DNA of 44,627 bases from Actinomadura sp. CNU-125 (GTDB lineage Bacteria > Actinomycetota > Actinomycetes > Streptosporangiales > Streptosporangiaceae), in contig NZ_MKJY01000488.1 of NCBI RefSeq assembly GCF_001942465.1, positions 1 through 44,627 of the forward strand. Direction: 5' to 3'. Shown here piece by piece: positions 33,799 through 42,746 of this stretch. The position numbers and the translations under genes were made by a program. Below the pieces are notes generated by a model, which was not told where the DNA came from, ran no database searches, and saw nothing but the letters and a program-made list of their open reading frames with translations. Each line of letters opens with the position of its first letter. The stretch's first letter is position 1.

Positions 33799-35441
33799 TC
33801 AACGCGGGTAGCGGTGGAGGCGGTGGGCGGCCCAGACCGCCAGCTCGCCGCGGCGGATCTTGGTGTCGTGGCGGACGTCGACGGGGAACCGGTAGTGGAA
33901 CAGGACGTGGCGGATCGCGGCCGTGCCCGGCCGCCGCGCCGCCAGCGCGAGCGCGTCCGCGCGGATGCGGGCGGCGCTGCCTGCGGCGCGTCCCCGCCTC
34001 GGGTTCCACGACGAGGACGGGACGCTGCTTCGGCGCCCGCCCGACGCCGACGAGCGCGGTGCGGCGCACACCGCGCAGCGTGTCGAAGATCGGCTCGACG
34101 TGGCCGGTGCACAGGTCGCCGCCGGACGTCCGGACGCGTTCGGCGGCGCGCCCGGCGAACCACAGCCGCCCCAGGTCGTCGAGGCGGCCGAGGTCGCCGG
34201 TGCGGTGCACGGTGCGGTCGCCGTCGGCGATGCGGGCGCGGGCGGTGGCGCCCGGCCGCTCCAGGTACGGGTCGGCGACGGTGGGGCCGGTGACGGTGAT
34301 CTCCCCGATCGTCCCCGGCGGGACGAGCAGGTCGTCGGTCCACTTGCGGATCGGCCCGTCGGTCACCGTGATGATCCGGACGAGCTGGCCCGGCAGCGGC
34401 TCGCCCAGGCAGGTGCCCGCGCCGCCCGCCGTCACGGCGCCGGTGACGGTGAGGTCGCGGCCCTCGATGGCGCTGACCAGCATGCACTCGGTGGACCCGT
34501 ACGCCGAGTACAGGTCGGCGTCGGGCGGCAGGCAGGCGCGGGCCCGCTCGACCACCGCGTGCGACAGCGGCGCGCCCGCCGTGAAGACCGTCCGCAGCGG
34601 GTCGAGGACGTGCTCGCGCGGCAGGCAGTAGCGCGCGACCCGGTCCAGCACCGCGGGCGGCGCGAACAGCACCGTCACGCCGAAGCGCCGGACGTCCGAT
34701 ACCAGCACCGGCGGGCGCCGCGCGTCGGCCGCCGGGATCACCGCGCACGCCCCCAGCAGCGTGGCGGCGACGGCGAACGGCGGGAACGTCGACAGCACCC
34801 GCGTGCCTGGGGCGAGCGGCCGCGTCCGCTCCAGCATGCCGACCTGCGCCAGCAGATGCCCGTGCCGCAGCGGGACGCCCTTCGGCACGCCCGTCGACCC
34901 GGACGTGTAGGCGATCAGCGCGACGTCGTCGAGCGCCGGCTGCGGGCCCGCGTCCGGCCCGGCGGCTCGCGTCCGCGCGCAGCCCGTGCACGGTGCGGCC
35001 CAGCCACATCCGCCGCGGCCCCACCGTGATCGTCGTGCGGACGCACGTGCGCGCCCAGCCGAGCGCCACCCGCGCGGCCTGCGCGAGCGGGACGCCGATG
35101 AACACCTCCGGCGCCGCCTCCGCCAGGCAGGCGCGCAGCGCCGGCTGCGGCAGCGCCCGGTCGACCAGCACCGGGACGGCGCCCATCCGCAGCAGCGCGT
35201 GGACGAGCGCCACCATCTCCACGCCCGGCTGGACCATCACCGACGCCCGCGTGCCAGCCCGCACCCCCGCCGTCCGCAGGCCCGCCGCCGTCCGGTCGAT
35301 GACGGCGGCCAGTTCGGCGAACGTCACCGCCCGGGGCGTGCGCCCGCCCGTCACGCACGCCACCGCGTCCGGCCGCGTCCGCACCTGGCACTCCAGCAGC
35401 GCCGCGAGATGACCACCGTGGTCCACCGTCATGTCGCCCAT
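33799..35441 (-). CDS. OleC-like / fatty acid CoA ligase-family AMP-binding enzyme (two frameshifts)
   Basis: An ANL-superfamily enzyme. It opens MGDMTVDHGGHLAALLECQV and has IAYTSGSTGVPKGVPLRHGH (phosphate loop), DLYSAYGSTECMLVSAIEG, AGTCLGEPLPGQLVRIITVT, DGPIRKWTDDLLVPPGTIGE, RTGDLGRLDDLGRLWFAGRA and a C-terminal Lys in DVRHDTKIRRGELAVWAA. The GAGTCxGxPxPGxxVRII and DxPIxxWxDDL blocks are the signature of the OleC / fatty acid CoA ligase group, whose best-known member forms beta-lactones in olefin synthesis. Breaks near 34970 and 33980 are single-base and the motifs continue across them. Joined length is about 547 aa. It lies downstream of the siderophore uptake genes on the same strand, but no OleA, OleB or OleD is present, so the role here is open. 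Confidence 0.8.
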
Positions 35442-35534
35442 GCCTCTCGTTACACGACCCCCGTTGACCAGGGGTTATAACATAGAGTTACAGAGCGATT
35501 ACACACAAGTGACCGAAGCGAGATGAGGGGTGCG
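35442..35534 (-). promoter_or_regulatory. AT-rich gap with GTTATAAC palindrome before the ligase gene
   Basis: The 93-bp gap between the ABC ATPase stop and the ligase start is AT-rich at 35470-35510 and holds the palindrome GTTATAAC (35474-35481), about 35 bp upstream of the ligase ATG. This suggests a separate promoter for the ligase. No consensus pair can be assigned with certainty. Confidence 0.35.
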
Positions 35535-36311
35535 TCAGGGCGTCGGCACGATCATCGGGGTGGCGGTCAGCGGGTCCGGGACGACGATGCAGGACAGGTC
35601 GAACACTTCCTTGACGAGTTCCGCGTCGACGATGTCGCCCGGCGCGCCCGCCGCGACGACCCGTCCGTCCCGCATCGCGACGAGATGGTCGGCGAACCGG
35701 CACGCCTGGTTGATGTCGTGCAGGACGGCGACGATCGTGCGGCCCTCGTCGCGGAGCCGGGCGAGCAGGGAGAGCAGCTGGTACTGGTGCGTGATGTCGA
35801 GGAACGTCGTGGGCTCGTCCAGCAGCAGGTAGGACGTCTCCTGCGCGAGGACCATCGCGATCCACGCGCGCTGCCGCTGCCCGCCCGACAGGCTCTCCAC
35901 CGGACGGTCCGCGAGCCCCGCGACGCCCGCCGCGTCCATCGCCGCCGCCACCGCGCGCTCGTCCGCGCGCGACCACGCCGACAGCAGCGTCTGGTGCGGG
36001 TAGCGGCCGCGGGCGACGAGCTGCCGGACCAGCATGTTCTCCGGCGCGACGAGCCCCTGCGGCAGGAACCCGATCTCGCGCGCGAACGGCTTCGGGCGGT
36101 ACCCGGCGACGTCGCGCCCGTCGAGCTCCACCCGTCCCGACGCGGGCGACAGCTGGCGGGCGAACGCGCGCAGCAGCGTCGACTTGCCGCACGCGTTCGT
36201 CCCGATGACGGCGGTGAACCTCCCGTCGGGGACGTCCAGCGCCAGGTCCCGCGACACCGTGCGGTCCCCGTAGGCGAGGGTGACGTCGCGGGCGGTCAGG
36301 CGACCGGTCAC
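35535..36311 (-). CDS. Iron-siderophore ABC transporter ATP-binding protein
   Basis: A 258-aa FepC/FhuC-type ATPase. Walker A is FTAVIGTNACGKSTLLRAFA (with Ala for the usual Gly after Asn), Q-loop IGFLPQGLVAPENMLVRQLV, signature LSGGQRQRAWIAMVLAQETS, Walker B YLLLDEPTTFLD, and H-loop VAVLHDINQACRFADH. GTG 36311 overlaps the upstream permease stop (GTGA). It energises import of ferric siderophore by the two permeases encoded just upstream. The C-terminus ends DPLTATPMIVPTP, typical of this subfamily. Confidence 0.94.
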   Translation of the reverse strand: MTGRLTARDVTLAYGDRTVSRDLALDVPDGRFTAVIGTNACGKSTLLRAFARQLSPASGRVELDGRDVAGYRPKPFAREIGFLPQGLVAPENMLVRQLVARGRYPHQTLLSAWSRADERAVAAAMDAAGVAGLADRPVESLSGGQRQRAWIAMVLAQETSYLLLDEPTTFLDITHQYQLLSLLARLRDEGRTIVAVLHDINQACRFADHLVAMRDGRVVAAGAPGDIVDAELVKEVFDLSCIVVPDPLTATPMIVPTP

Positions 36312-37342
36312 GGCCGTCGCACCTCCTTGATGAGCAGCCAGATGAGATAGGTGCCGCCGATCGCGGTCGTCACCACGCCGACCGGCAGCTGGACGGGCGC
36401 GAGGACGGTCTGCGCCGCGATGTCGGCGGCGAGCAGCAGCAGCGCGCCGGTCAGCGCGGCGGGCAGCAGCGGGACGCCGGGCGCGCCCGCGAGCCGCCGC
36501 CCGATCTGCGGTGCGGCGAGCGCCACGAACACGATCGGGCCGGTCGCGGACGTCACGGCGGCGGTGCAGCCCACCCCGGCGAGGACCGCGAGCGGCCACA
36601 GCCGGCTCAGGTGGACGCCCGACGCCGCCGCGACCTCCTCGCCCAGCGAAGCCTGGTGCAGGGCGCGCGACAGGACGGCGAGCAGCAGCAGGAACGCGCC
36701 GGTCGTGCCGAACGGGAACCGCAGCTCCGCCCAGTCGAGCCCGTTCAGCGAGCCCGCCTGCCAGCCCGTCGCGGCGGTCGCCACGTCCAGGTCGGCGCGC
36801 AGCATGATCCACGAGTTCACGGCGGTGAGCATCGCGTTCGCGGCGATCCCGACGACGATGAGCCGCAGCCCGCCGACGCCCGCGCCGAGCGACAGCGCGT
36901 AGACGGCCGCGGCGGTGAGCACCCCGCCGACGACCGAGCCGGTCGCCAGGCCCGCCGCCGACCCGCCGAACACGGTGATCGCGACGAGCACGCCGGTGTA
37001 GGCGCCCGCGTCCAGGCCGATGATGTCCGGGCTGCCCAGCGGGTTGCGGGTGAGGTTCTGGAAGACCGCCCCGGCGGCGCCGAGCGCCGCGCCGAACAGC
37101 AGCGCGGCGGCGACCCGCGGCAGCCGCCACTCCCGGACGATCAGGACGGAGTCGCCCTCGCCCGCGAGCGCCGACAGCACGGTCGCGGGGGAGTCCCAGT
37201 CGTCGCCCCGGCACAGCCCGGCGACGCCGAGCAGCAGCCCGGCCGCCGCGAGGACGAACGACACCACGACCGTCCGCCGCTCCACCTGCGCGGTGACGGG
37301 ACCGGCCCGGAACACCAGAACGCTCCCGGTGTCCGCCTTCAC
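36308..37342 (-). CDS. FecCD-family siderophore permease (second permease)
   Basis: A 344-aa inner-membrane permease with about nine to ten hydrophobic segments. FecCD motifs include LRLPRVAAALLFGAALGAAG (as WRLPRVAAALL), FQNLTRNPLGSPDIIGLDAG, ALSLGAGVGGLRLIVVGIAA and TGPIVFVALAAPQIGRRLAG. GTG 37342 overlaps the first permease stop by four bases and its own stop overlaps the ATPase GTG. It forms the heterodimeric channel with the 37339-38325 product. Confidence 0.93.
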   Translation of the reverse strand: MKADTGSVLVFRAGPVTAQVERRTVVVSFVLAAAGLLLGVAGLCRGDDWDSPATVLSALAGEGDSVLIVREWRLPRVAAALLFGAALGAAGAVFQNLTRNPLGSPDIIGLDAGAYTGVLVAITVFGGSAAGLATGSVVGGVLTAAAVYALSLGAGVGGLRLIVVGIAANAMLTAVNSWIMLRADLDVATAATGWQAGSLNGLDWAELRFPFGTTGAFLLLLAVLSRALHQASLGEEVAAASGVHLSRLWPLAVLAGVGCTAAVTSATGPIVFVALAAPQIGRRLAGAPGVPLLPAALTGALLLLAADIAAQTVLAPVQLPVGVVTTAIGGTYLIWLLIKEVRRP

Positions 37343-38325
37343 AGGGCCACCGCCCCGTACCGGCGCACGACCCAGATCAGGGCGGGCGCGCCCACGAACG
37401 CGGTGACGATCGCCACCGGCACCTCCCCGGTCGGCAGCAGCACCCGCGACCCGATGTCGGACGCGACCAGCAGCACCGGGCCGAGCACCATCGTGTACGC
37501 CATCAGCCACGGCACCGACCCGCCCGCGAGACGGCGCGCCAGGTGCGGCACCATCAGCCCGACGAACGCGATCGGCCCGGCGATCGCCGTCGCGGCCCCC
37601 GCCAGGACCGTGAACAGCGCGAGCGCCGCGAACCGGATCCGCGCGACGCGGGCGCGAGCGCTGCGCGACGTCCTCGCCCAGCGCCAGCCCGCCCAGCGGG
37701 CGGGCCGCGAGCAGCGCGGCGACGAGCGCGACCGCGTCGCCGCCATCGGCAGTTCGAGCGAGAGCCGCTCGCGCCCGGCGAGCGCCCCGACCGTCCAGAA
37801 CCGGAACCGGTCCAGCGCGTCGGGGTAGGCCAGCCGCAGCGCCATCGACAGCCCCGACAGGACGAACGTCAGCGCGACCCCGGCCAGGACGAGCCGCAGC
37901 GGGTACGTCCGGCCGACCCCGTAGATGATCAGCATCGCGGTCCCGGCGCCCGCCAGCGCCAGGACGAGCTGCACCGACGGCGACCCGGCGAAGCCCGCGG
38001 CGGCGCCGACCGTGATCGCGAACCCGGCGCCCGCGTTGACGCCGAGGATGCCGGGTTCGGCGAGCGGGTTGCGGGTCAGCGTCTGGATCAGCGCCCCGGA
38101 CGTCCCGAGCGCCGCGCCCACGAACACGGCGATGACCGTGCGCGGCACCCTGATGTCGCGCACGATCACGTGCTCGTCCGTCCCCGCGTACGCGGTGAGC
38201 GCCTCCCAGACCGCGCCCGGCCCGGCCCGCCCGGCCCCGACGCACACGCTGGCGAACGCCAGCGCGGCCAGGACCAGGACGGACGCGAGCAGGATCGTGA
38301 CCCGGCGAGGCAGGTCACCCGTCAA
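37339..38325 (-). CDS. FecCD-family siderophore permease (first permease)
   Basis: A 328-aa permease from TTG 38325, which overlaps the flavin-reductase gene by 11 bp. Motifs: RDIRVPRTVIAVFVGAALGT, LIQTLTRNPLAEPGILGVNA, YPLRLVLAGVALTFVLSGLS and GPIAFVGLMVPHLARRLAGG. About 30 residues (TRSRSSPRCSRPARWAGWRW region, 37665-37742) read as nonsense, while the adjacent frame gives the expected VALVAALLAARPLGGLALGE. Two compensating indels must therefore be present, and the protein is otherwise complete. This is one of the clearest signs of sequence error in the window. Confidence 0.9.
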   Translation of the reverse strand: MTGDLPRRVTILLASVLVLAALAFASVCVGAGRAGPGAVWEALTAYAGTDEHVIVRDIRVPRTVIAVFVGAALGTSGALIQTLTRNPLAEPGILGVNAGAGFAITVGAAAGFAGSPSVQLVLALAGAGTAMLIIYGVGRTYPLRLVLAGVALTFVLSGLSMALRLAYPDALDRFRFWTVGALAGRERLSLELPMAATRSRSSPRCSRPARWAGWRWARTSRSARARVARIRFAALALFTVLAGAATAIAGPIAFVGLMVPHLARRLAGGSVPWLMAYTMVLGPVLLVASDIGSRVLLPTGEVPVAIVTAFVGAPALIWVVRRYGAVAL

Positions 38326-39127
38326 GGTCGGCCACTCCGCGCTTCCAGTAGCCGGTGATGTAGGCGTCCGTCCGCCCCTTGCGCCACGCCCGCAGCGGCT
38401 TGATCGCGTCGGCCTCCCCGGCCGCGACCAGGAACGCCCCTTCGGGGGCGGCCAGCCCCATGACCGTGTCGGCGAGCCGCGAACCGTCGCCGTTCCGGAC
38501 GAGCCGGACGTACCGGACGCCGTCCCGTTCGGCGAGCGGGTACTCGTGGTCGTCCTCGTGCTCGGTCTCGACGACGACCGTCGCCGCCGCGGCGGCCGGG
38601 GCCTCCTCCAGCCAGCGGCCGAGCGCGGGCAGCGCCGTCGCGTCGATCGCGAACAGGTAGTGGTCGTGGTGCTGCGGGAACGCCTTCGCGCCGGGCGGCC
38701 CCGCGATCACGACGTCCTCGCCGATCGCCGCGCCCGTCGCCCACGCCGAGGCGAGCCCGCCCTCGTGCAGGACGAAGTCGAGGTCCATCTCCCGCGCCGC
38801 CGCGTCGTACCGGCGGATCGTGTACGTGCGGGTCGGGGGGAGCGGGCGCGGCCAGTCGAGTTCGAGGGTCTCCTCGTTGTGGACGGGGTCGCGGCGCGTC
38901 CCGTCCGGCTCCGGGAACACGATCTTGACGTGGTCGTCGGCCTGGTAGGTGTGCATCCCGTCGAGGCCGGGGCCGCCCACCGTCAGCCGCAGCATCCGCG
39001 GCGCGACCAGCTCCCGGCGGACGAGCGCGGCCGTCCGTACGCAGATCGGGTAGCCGATCCGCTCGACGCCCGACCCGCTCCGGTGGTGCTCCCGCACCCG
39101 CCCGCGCGGGTCGTCCCTGCGCATCAT
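38315..39127 (-). CDS. Siderophore-interacting protein (ferric-siderophore flavin reductase)
   Basis: A 270-aa ViuB/SIP-family reductase that releases iron from imported ferric siderophores in the cytoplasm. N-terminal FAD-binding half: ELVAPRMLRLTVGGPGLDGM, ADDHVKIVFPEP, RTYTIRRYDAAAREMDLDFV and GGLASAWATGAAIGEDVVIA, GPPGAKAF. C-terminal NAD(P)H half: HYLFAIDATALPALGRWLEE, VVVETEHEDDHEYP, FLVAAGEADAIKPLRAWR and TGYWKRGVADLDG. Start at ATG 39127, or GTG 39133, which would overlap the lipoprotein stop as GTGA. It lies between binding protein and permease in one operon. Confidence 0.94.
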   Translation of the reverse strand: MMRRDDPRGRVREHHRSGSGVERIGYPICVRTAALVRRELVAPRMLRLTVGGPGLDGMHTYQADDHVKIVFPEPDGTRRDPVHNEETLELDWPRPLPPTRTYTIRRYDAAAREMDLDFVLHEGGLASAWATGAAIGEDVVIAGPPGAKAFPQHHDHYLFAIDATALPALGRWLEEAPAAAAATVVVETEHEDDHEYPLAERDGVRYVRLVRNGDGSRLADTVMGLAAPEGAFLVAAGEADAIKPLRAWRKGRTDAYITGYWKRGVADLDG

Positions 39128-39129
39128 GC

Positions 39130-40128
39130 TCACTTCTCGCCGCCTTCCAGCAGCGGCGCGAGCGTCTTGTCGACGTCGTCGAGCGCCATCAGCGCGGACT
39201 TGTAGGTGGCGGCGGCGGTGTATCGCAGGCCGAACGCCTTGCCGTCCTTCACCGCGGGCAGGTTCTTCCACAGCTTGGAGTCCAGGACGAACTGCACTTC
39301 CTCGCTCGTGGTCCCGTCGGGTTCGAGCGAGTAGGTGACGGCGTCCGCCTCACCGAGGCTCTCCGGCAGCTCCTCGATCGACGGCGTCTCCGACACGTCC
39401 TTGGAGCCGCCGCCCTTCTCCTTGACCTCGCCGTAGTACGTCGCGCCGACGTCCTCGGCGATGTTGGTGCCCCACGAATTGCCGAACTCCCGCATGAACG
39501 TCCCGCTCGACGCGTCCCCGTAGGAGCCGACGTGCCCGAACTTCACGCCCTTCAGCGCGTCCGCGTACTTCGCCTTCAGCTCGGCGGCCTTCTTGTCGTA
39601 GGCGGCCTTCGCGGCCGCCCAGTAGTCGAGCCGGCCCGCCGCGTCCGCCTGCCGCTTGGACAGGTCCCGCCACGCCGACGGGACGGTCGGGCCGATCGCC
39701 GCGACGGGCGCGATCGACTTCAGCCGCTCCATGTCGATGTCGCCGAGCACCGGCGCCGGGACGCCGATGACGATGAGGTCCGGCTTGGCCTCGGCGATCG
39801 CCTCGTAGTTCGTCGACGCGGCGGTCTCGCCCGCGATCTTCTTCAGCCCGTCGTAGGTCTCGCGGTCCTCCGGAGACATCATCGCGAGCCCGCGCTTCCA
39901 GCTGGAGATCCCGACGAGCGCCGCGTCGGCCTCGATCAGCACCGGCACCGCGTACCCGGTCGCGACGACCCGCTTCGGGTCCGCGGGGATGGTGATGGTG
40001 CCGTTGTCGGCGGCGAACGACCGGGTCTTCCCGGCCGCCTCGGCGTCGCCGGACGACCCCGAACCGCAGCCGGTCACCAGGACGAGCGCGGCGGCGAGCG
40101 CTCCGGCGAGTCGCGTGCGAGTGGACAT
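39130..40128 (-). CDS. Iron-siderophore ABC transporter binding lipoprotein
   Basis: A 332-aa FepB/FhuD-type binding protein. The lipoprotein signal is MSTRTRLAGALAAALVLVTG followed by the lipid-anchored Cys (LVTGC lipobox). Two-lobe fold signals are present: DPKRVVATGYAVPVLIEADA, LVGISSWKRG, AIAEAKPDLIVIGVPAPVLG, a long helical linker (YDKKAAELKAKYADALKGVK), SSGTFMREFGNSWGTNIAED and the C-terminal LWKNLPAVKDGKAFGLRYT. It captures ferric siderophore outside the membrane and hands it to the FecCD pair. It is the first gene of the uptake operon; an iron box lies 62 bp upstream. Confidence 0.94.
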   Translation of the reverse strand: MSTRTRLAGALAAALVLVTGCGSGSSGDAEAAGKTRSFAADNGTITIPADPKRVVATGYAVPVLIEADAALVGISSWKRGLAMMSPEDRETYDGLKKIAGETAASTNYEAIAEAKPDLIVIGVPAPVLGDIDMERLKSIAPVAAIGPTVPSAWRDLSKRQADAAGRLDYWAAAKAAYDKKAAELKAKYADALKGVKFGHVGSYGDASSGTFMREFGNSWGTNIAEDVGATYYGEVKEKGGGSKDVSETPSIEELPESLGEADAVTYSLEPDGTTSEEVQFVLDSKLWKNLPAVKDGKAFGLRYTAAATYKSALMALDDVDKTLAPLLEGGEK

Positions 40129-40189
40129 GGGCTTGCTTCCTTACGTCATCAAGAGAGAACACCGCCCTGACCTGCGCCGGACGGCCAGC

Positions 40190-40208
40190 TTAGGTTAGCC
40201 TTACTTCA
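40190..40208. promoter_or_regulatory. IdeR/DmdR-type iron box
   Basis: TTAGGTTAGCCTTACTTC lies between the divergent uptake operon and the AraC gene. The left half TTAGGTTAG is identical to the IdeR/DtxR consensus half site and the right half is degenerate. It predicts repression by iron-loaded IdeR. Confidence 0.75.
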
Positions 40209-40239
40209 CTTTCCGGCCATATCGGTGAGAGGACATCTT

Positions 40240-41026
40240 GTGCGCCCCGGAGGTCACCTTCGCGACGATCCCGTCCACTGCGAGGAGTACGGCTACGGCC
40301 TCGGCAACCCCGACGGGATCTTCGTGCTCAAGTACCGGTCCGCGAGCGGGCTCGTGCTCGGCGAGACCCGCCAGGACTTCCTCCACCAGCTCTACTGGTC
40401 GCCCGACGGCGTCCTCGCCGTGCTGAACGGCGCGTCCACCGAGTTCCTCGGCCCCCGCGAGGGCTACTGGGCCGCCCGCGCCACCGCCCACGAGGTCCGC
40501 GCCGGCGACCGCCAGACCGTCTACCGCGTCTGCCTGCGCGAAGTCCCGCCCGCCCTGCGCGACCGCCGCTGCGGCCCCGTCACCGTCGCCGCCGAAGCCG
40601 CCGAACTCGTCCGGCGCATCACCCGCCGCGACTGCGACGAGGGCACCGCGCTCGCCGCCCGCCGCCGCATCATGGCCGGGCTGACCCCCTGCACCGGCGG
40701 CGACGCGCCCCGCCCCGCCGCGGGCGGCTGCTACGCCCTCACCGTCGCGCCGCCCTCTCCCACGACCCCGCCGACCCCACCCCGCTCAGCGAATGGGCGC
40801 GCGCCTCCGCGTCAGCGCGAAGACCCTGCAGCGCGACTTCGCCCGCGAATTCGGCATGCCCTACACCCGCTGGCGCACCCTGCACCGCCTCAGCGCCGCC
40901 CGCGTCCTCCTGCACGCGCACCCCGTCACCGAGGTCGCGCACCGGGTCGGATACGCGAGCCCGTCGGCGTTCATCTCCGCCTACGCCGACCAGTACGGCC
41001 GGACGCCCGGCCGCGACCGCGGCTGA
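40240..41026 (+). CDS. AraC-family regulator (frameshifted)
   Basis: An N-terminal sensing half (DPVHCEEYGYGLGNPDGIFV, LVLGETRQDFLHQLYWSPDG, STEFLGPREGYWAARATAHE) is followed by a C-terminal AraC DNA-binding half in another frame (RLRVSAKTLQRDFAREFGMP, YTRWRTLHRLSAARVLLHAH, VAHRVGYASPSAFISAYADQ, YGRTPG). The frame changes near 40750 and 40802, with LSHDPADPTPLSEWA in between. GTG 40240 has GAGGA upstream; GTG 40225 is an alternative. It is divergent from the siderophore uptake operon across the iron box, so it probably activates that operon in response to the siderophore. It is convergent with the decarboxylase, their stops touching. Confidence 0.82.
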
Positions 41027-42406
41027 TCACACCCCCGGAACCGCCTCCCGCAGCGCCGCCGCCACCCGGTGCACGTCCGCCTCGCCGGTGCGCCAGTTGC
41101 TGAACGCCGCCCGCAGCGCGGGCACCCCCTCGTGCACCGTCGGCGTCAGGAACGCCTCGCCCGACACCCGGTCCGCGAGCGCCGCGAGCGCCCCGCGTCC
41201 GGACGGTCGGCGAGCGTGAAGCACACGATGTTCAACCGCACCGGCGCGAGCAGCCGCAGCCCCGGCACCGCCTCCACCGCGTCGCCCAGCGCCCGCGCGC
41301 ACGCCGTGCACCGCTCCACGATCTCCCGGTGCCCGTCGCGTCCGTACGCGCGCAGCGCGAACCACGCCGCGAGCGCCCGCAGCCGCCGCGAGTTCTCCGG
41401 CGTGAGATCCACCAGATCGGGCGTCCCGTCCACCGGACCGAGATACGCCGCGTCGTTCCGGAACACCGCCGCCTGAAGGTCGGGCCGCCGCGTGAACTGC
41501 ACGGCGCTCCCGTACGGGACGTTCAGCCACTTGTGCAGATCGACGCACACCGAATCCGCCGCCCCGATCCCCTCGACCAGATGCGCGTGCGCCCGCGACA
41601 ACGCGGCGAACCCCCCGAACGCGGCGTCCACGTGCAACCAGAACGGATACCGCTCCCGCAACCCCGCGATCGCCCGCAGATCATCGAAGTCGCCGGTGTT
41701 CACCGTCCCCGCGTTCGCGACGACCACGCACGGGCCCGCCTCCCGCACGGCCCGTTCGAGCGCCGCGACGTCGACGCACTCCCGCCCGTCCACCGTCGGC
41801 ACCCGCTCCAGCGCGCGCCGCCCCAGCCCCAGCGTCGCCAGCGACTTGACCACGCTCGAATGCGCCGCCCCCGACAGGACCCGCACGTCGCCCAGCGCGC
41901 CCGTCCCGTCCCGCGCGGGCGACACGCCCGCCCGCTCCCCGAGCCACTCCCGCGCCACCGCCAGCCCCACCATGTTCGACGCCGTCGCACCGCTCACGAA
42001 CGCCCCCCGATGCTCGTCCGGCAGCCCGAACATCTCCCGCAGCCACCCGACCGTCTCCCGCTCCAGCGACTGCCCCGCACCGTCGAGCGAACCCACCGAG
42101 TTCTGGTCCCACACCCCGGTCATCCAGTCGCCCGCGAGCGCCGCCGGAGTCGTCCCGCCGGTCACGAACCCCAGGTAGCGCGGGCCCGCGCTCGCCGAGA
42201 ACACCGGCTCCCACCGGTCCGCGAACGCCGCGAGCCGCCCCCGCCAGCCCGGCCCCCTCGCCCGGCAGCGGCTCCGGCCCCGGCACCTCCCCGGCCCGGA
42301 CGACCGCGCGCTCGTCCAGCCGCCCGAGCACCCCGGCCGCGTGCGCCCGGACCTCCTCCAGCAGCCGCTCCAGCCCCGCGTGGTCCGCGGCGATCCTCGG
42401 ATCCAT
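41027..42406 (-). CDS. Group II PLP-dependent amino acid decarboxylase (two frameshifts)
   Basis: An enzyme of the aromatic-L-amino-acid / glutamate decarboxylase type. Motifs: YLGFVTGGTTPAALAGDWMT, VWDQNSVGSLDGAG, GAFVSGATASNMVGLAVARE, VVVANAGTVNTGDFDDL, WLHVDAAFGGFAALS, and the Schiff-base Lys in CVDLHKWLNVPYGSAVQFT. The N-terminus (MDPRIAADHAGLERLLEEVR) breaks near 42245 and the C-terminus near 41195, then continues ALAALADRVSGEAFLTPTVH to AALREAVPGV. ATG 42406 has GGGGAGG just upstream. The joined length is about 459 aa. It decarboxylates an amino acid to an amine; the substrate is not clear. Its position beside a siderophore cluster hints at amine building blocks, but that is speculative. 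Confidence 0.85.
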
Positions 42407-42523
42407 GCGACCTCCCCCTCCCGACGTCCCGTCCCGACGCTAGGCCGCGCCGCCGCCCGGCACCCGGTCCAATCGAAACAACCGGCCTGGAATCTGTCGC
42501 ACGCCCTCCCTACCTTGATCGCC

Positions 42524-42640
42524 ATGTGCGAAGAGGTGTTGGCGATCCCGGAAGAATGGCGCCGCTCGCTGTACCCGCGCCGCGGCGTCCGCGTGCCGGC
42601 CTCGAAACCGGCTCGCAAGGCCCTGGACCGCCGTTCTTTG
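42524..42640 (+). pseudogene. Truncated start of a third DUF4132 gene
   Basis: ATG 42524 opens MCEEVLAIPEEWRRSLYPRR, which matches the N-terminus of copy B (VLTLPDEWRRSLHPRRGG). Similarity stops after about 25 codons (VPASKPARKAL), and the DNA then passes into a different, less GC-rich sequence. The rest of the gene is gone. Confidence 0.62.
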
Positions 42641-42746
42641 CCGCGGCGCCGCCGGCGTCGTCGGCGAGAAGCATGGGATACCGGCTGGCCCATGTGCCAG
42701 TTGCAGGGTCCTGGTAAAGCGCTTCAAGATCAAGTTCTCGACTTGA
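42640..42746 (+). pseudogene. C-terminal end of a polymorphic toxin (deaminase-like?)
   Basis: In one frame GAAGVVGEKHGIPAGPCASC continues RVLVKRFKIKFST to a stop at 42744. The PCxxC followed by a basic/aromatic strand resembles the end of deaminase-fold toxins, where the two Cys bind zinc. The upstream part is missing, replaced by the DUF4132 scrap. The next gene start (TTG 42743) overlaps the stop, as toxin and immunity genes often do. The family is a tentative call. Confidence 0.42.

Noticed and set aside
30500..34888. Very long minus-strand open frame opposite the DUF4132 genes
   Set aside because: Its product is Arg/Gly/Pro-rich low-complexity sequence opposite strongly conserved plus-strand proteins. 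It is the normal GC-driven antisense shadow; only its upstream part (34000-34900) is real, as the middle of the OleC-like ligase.
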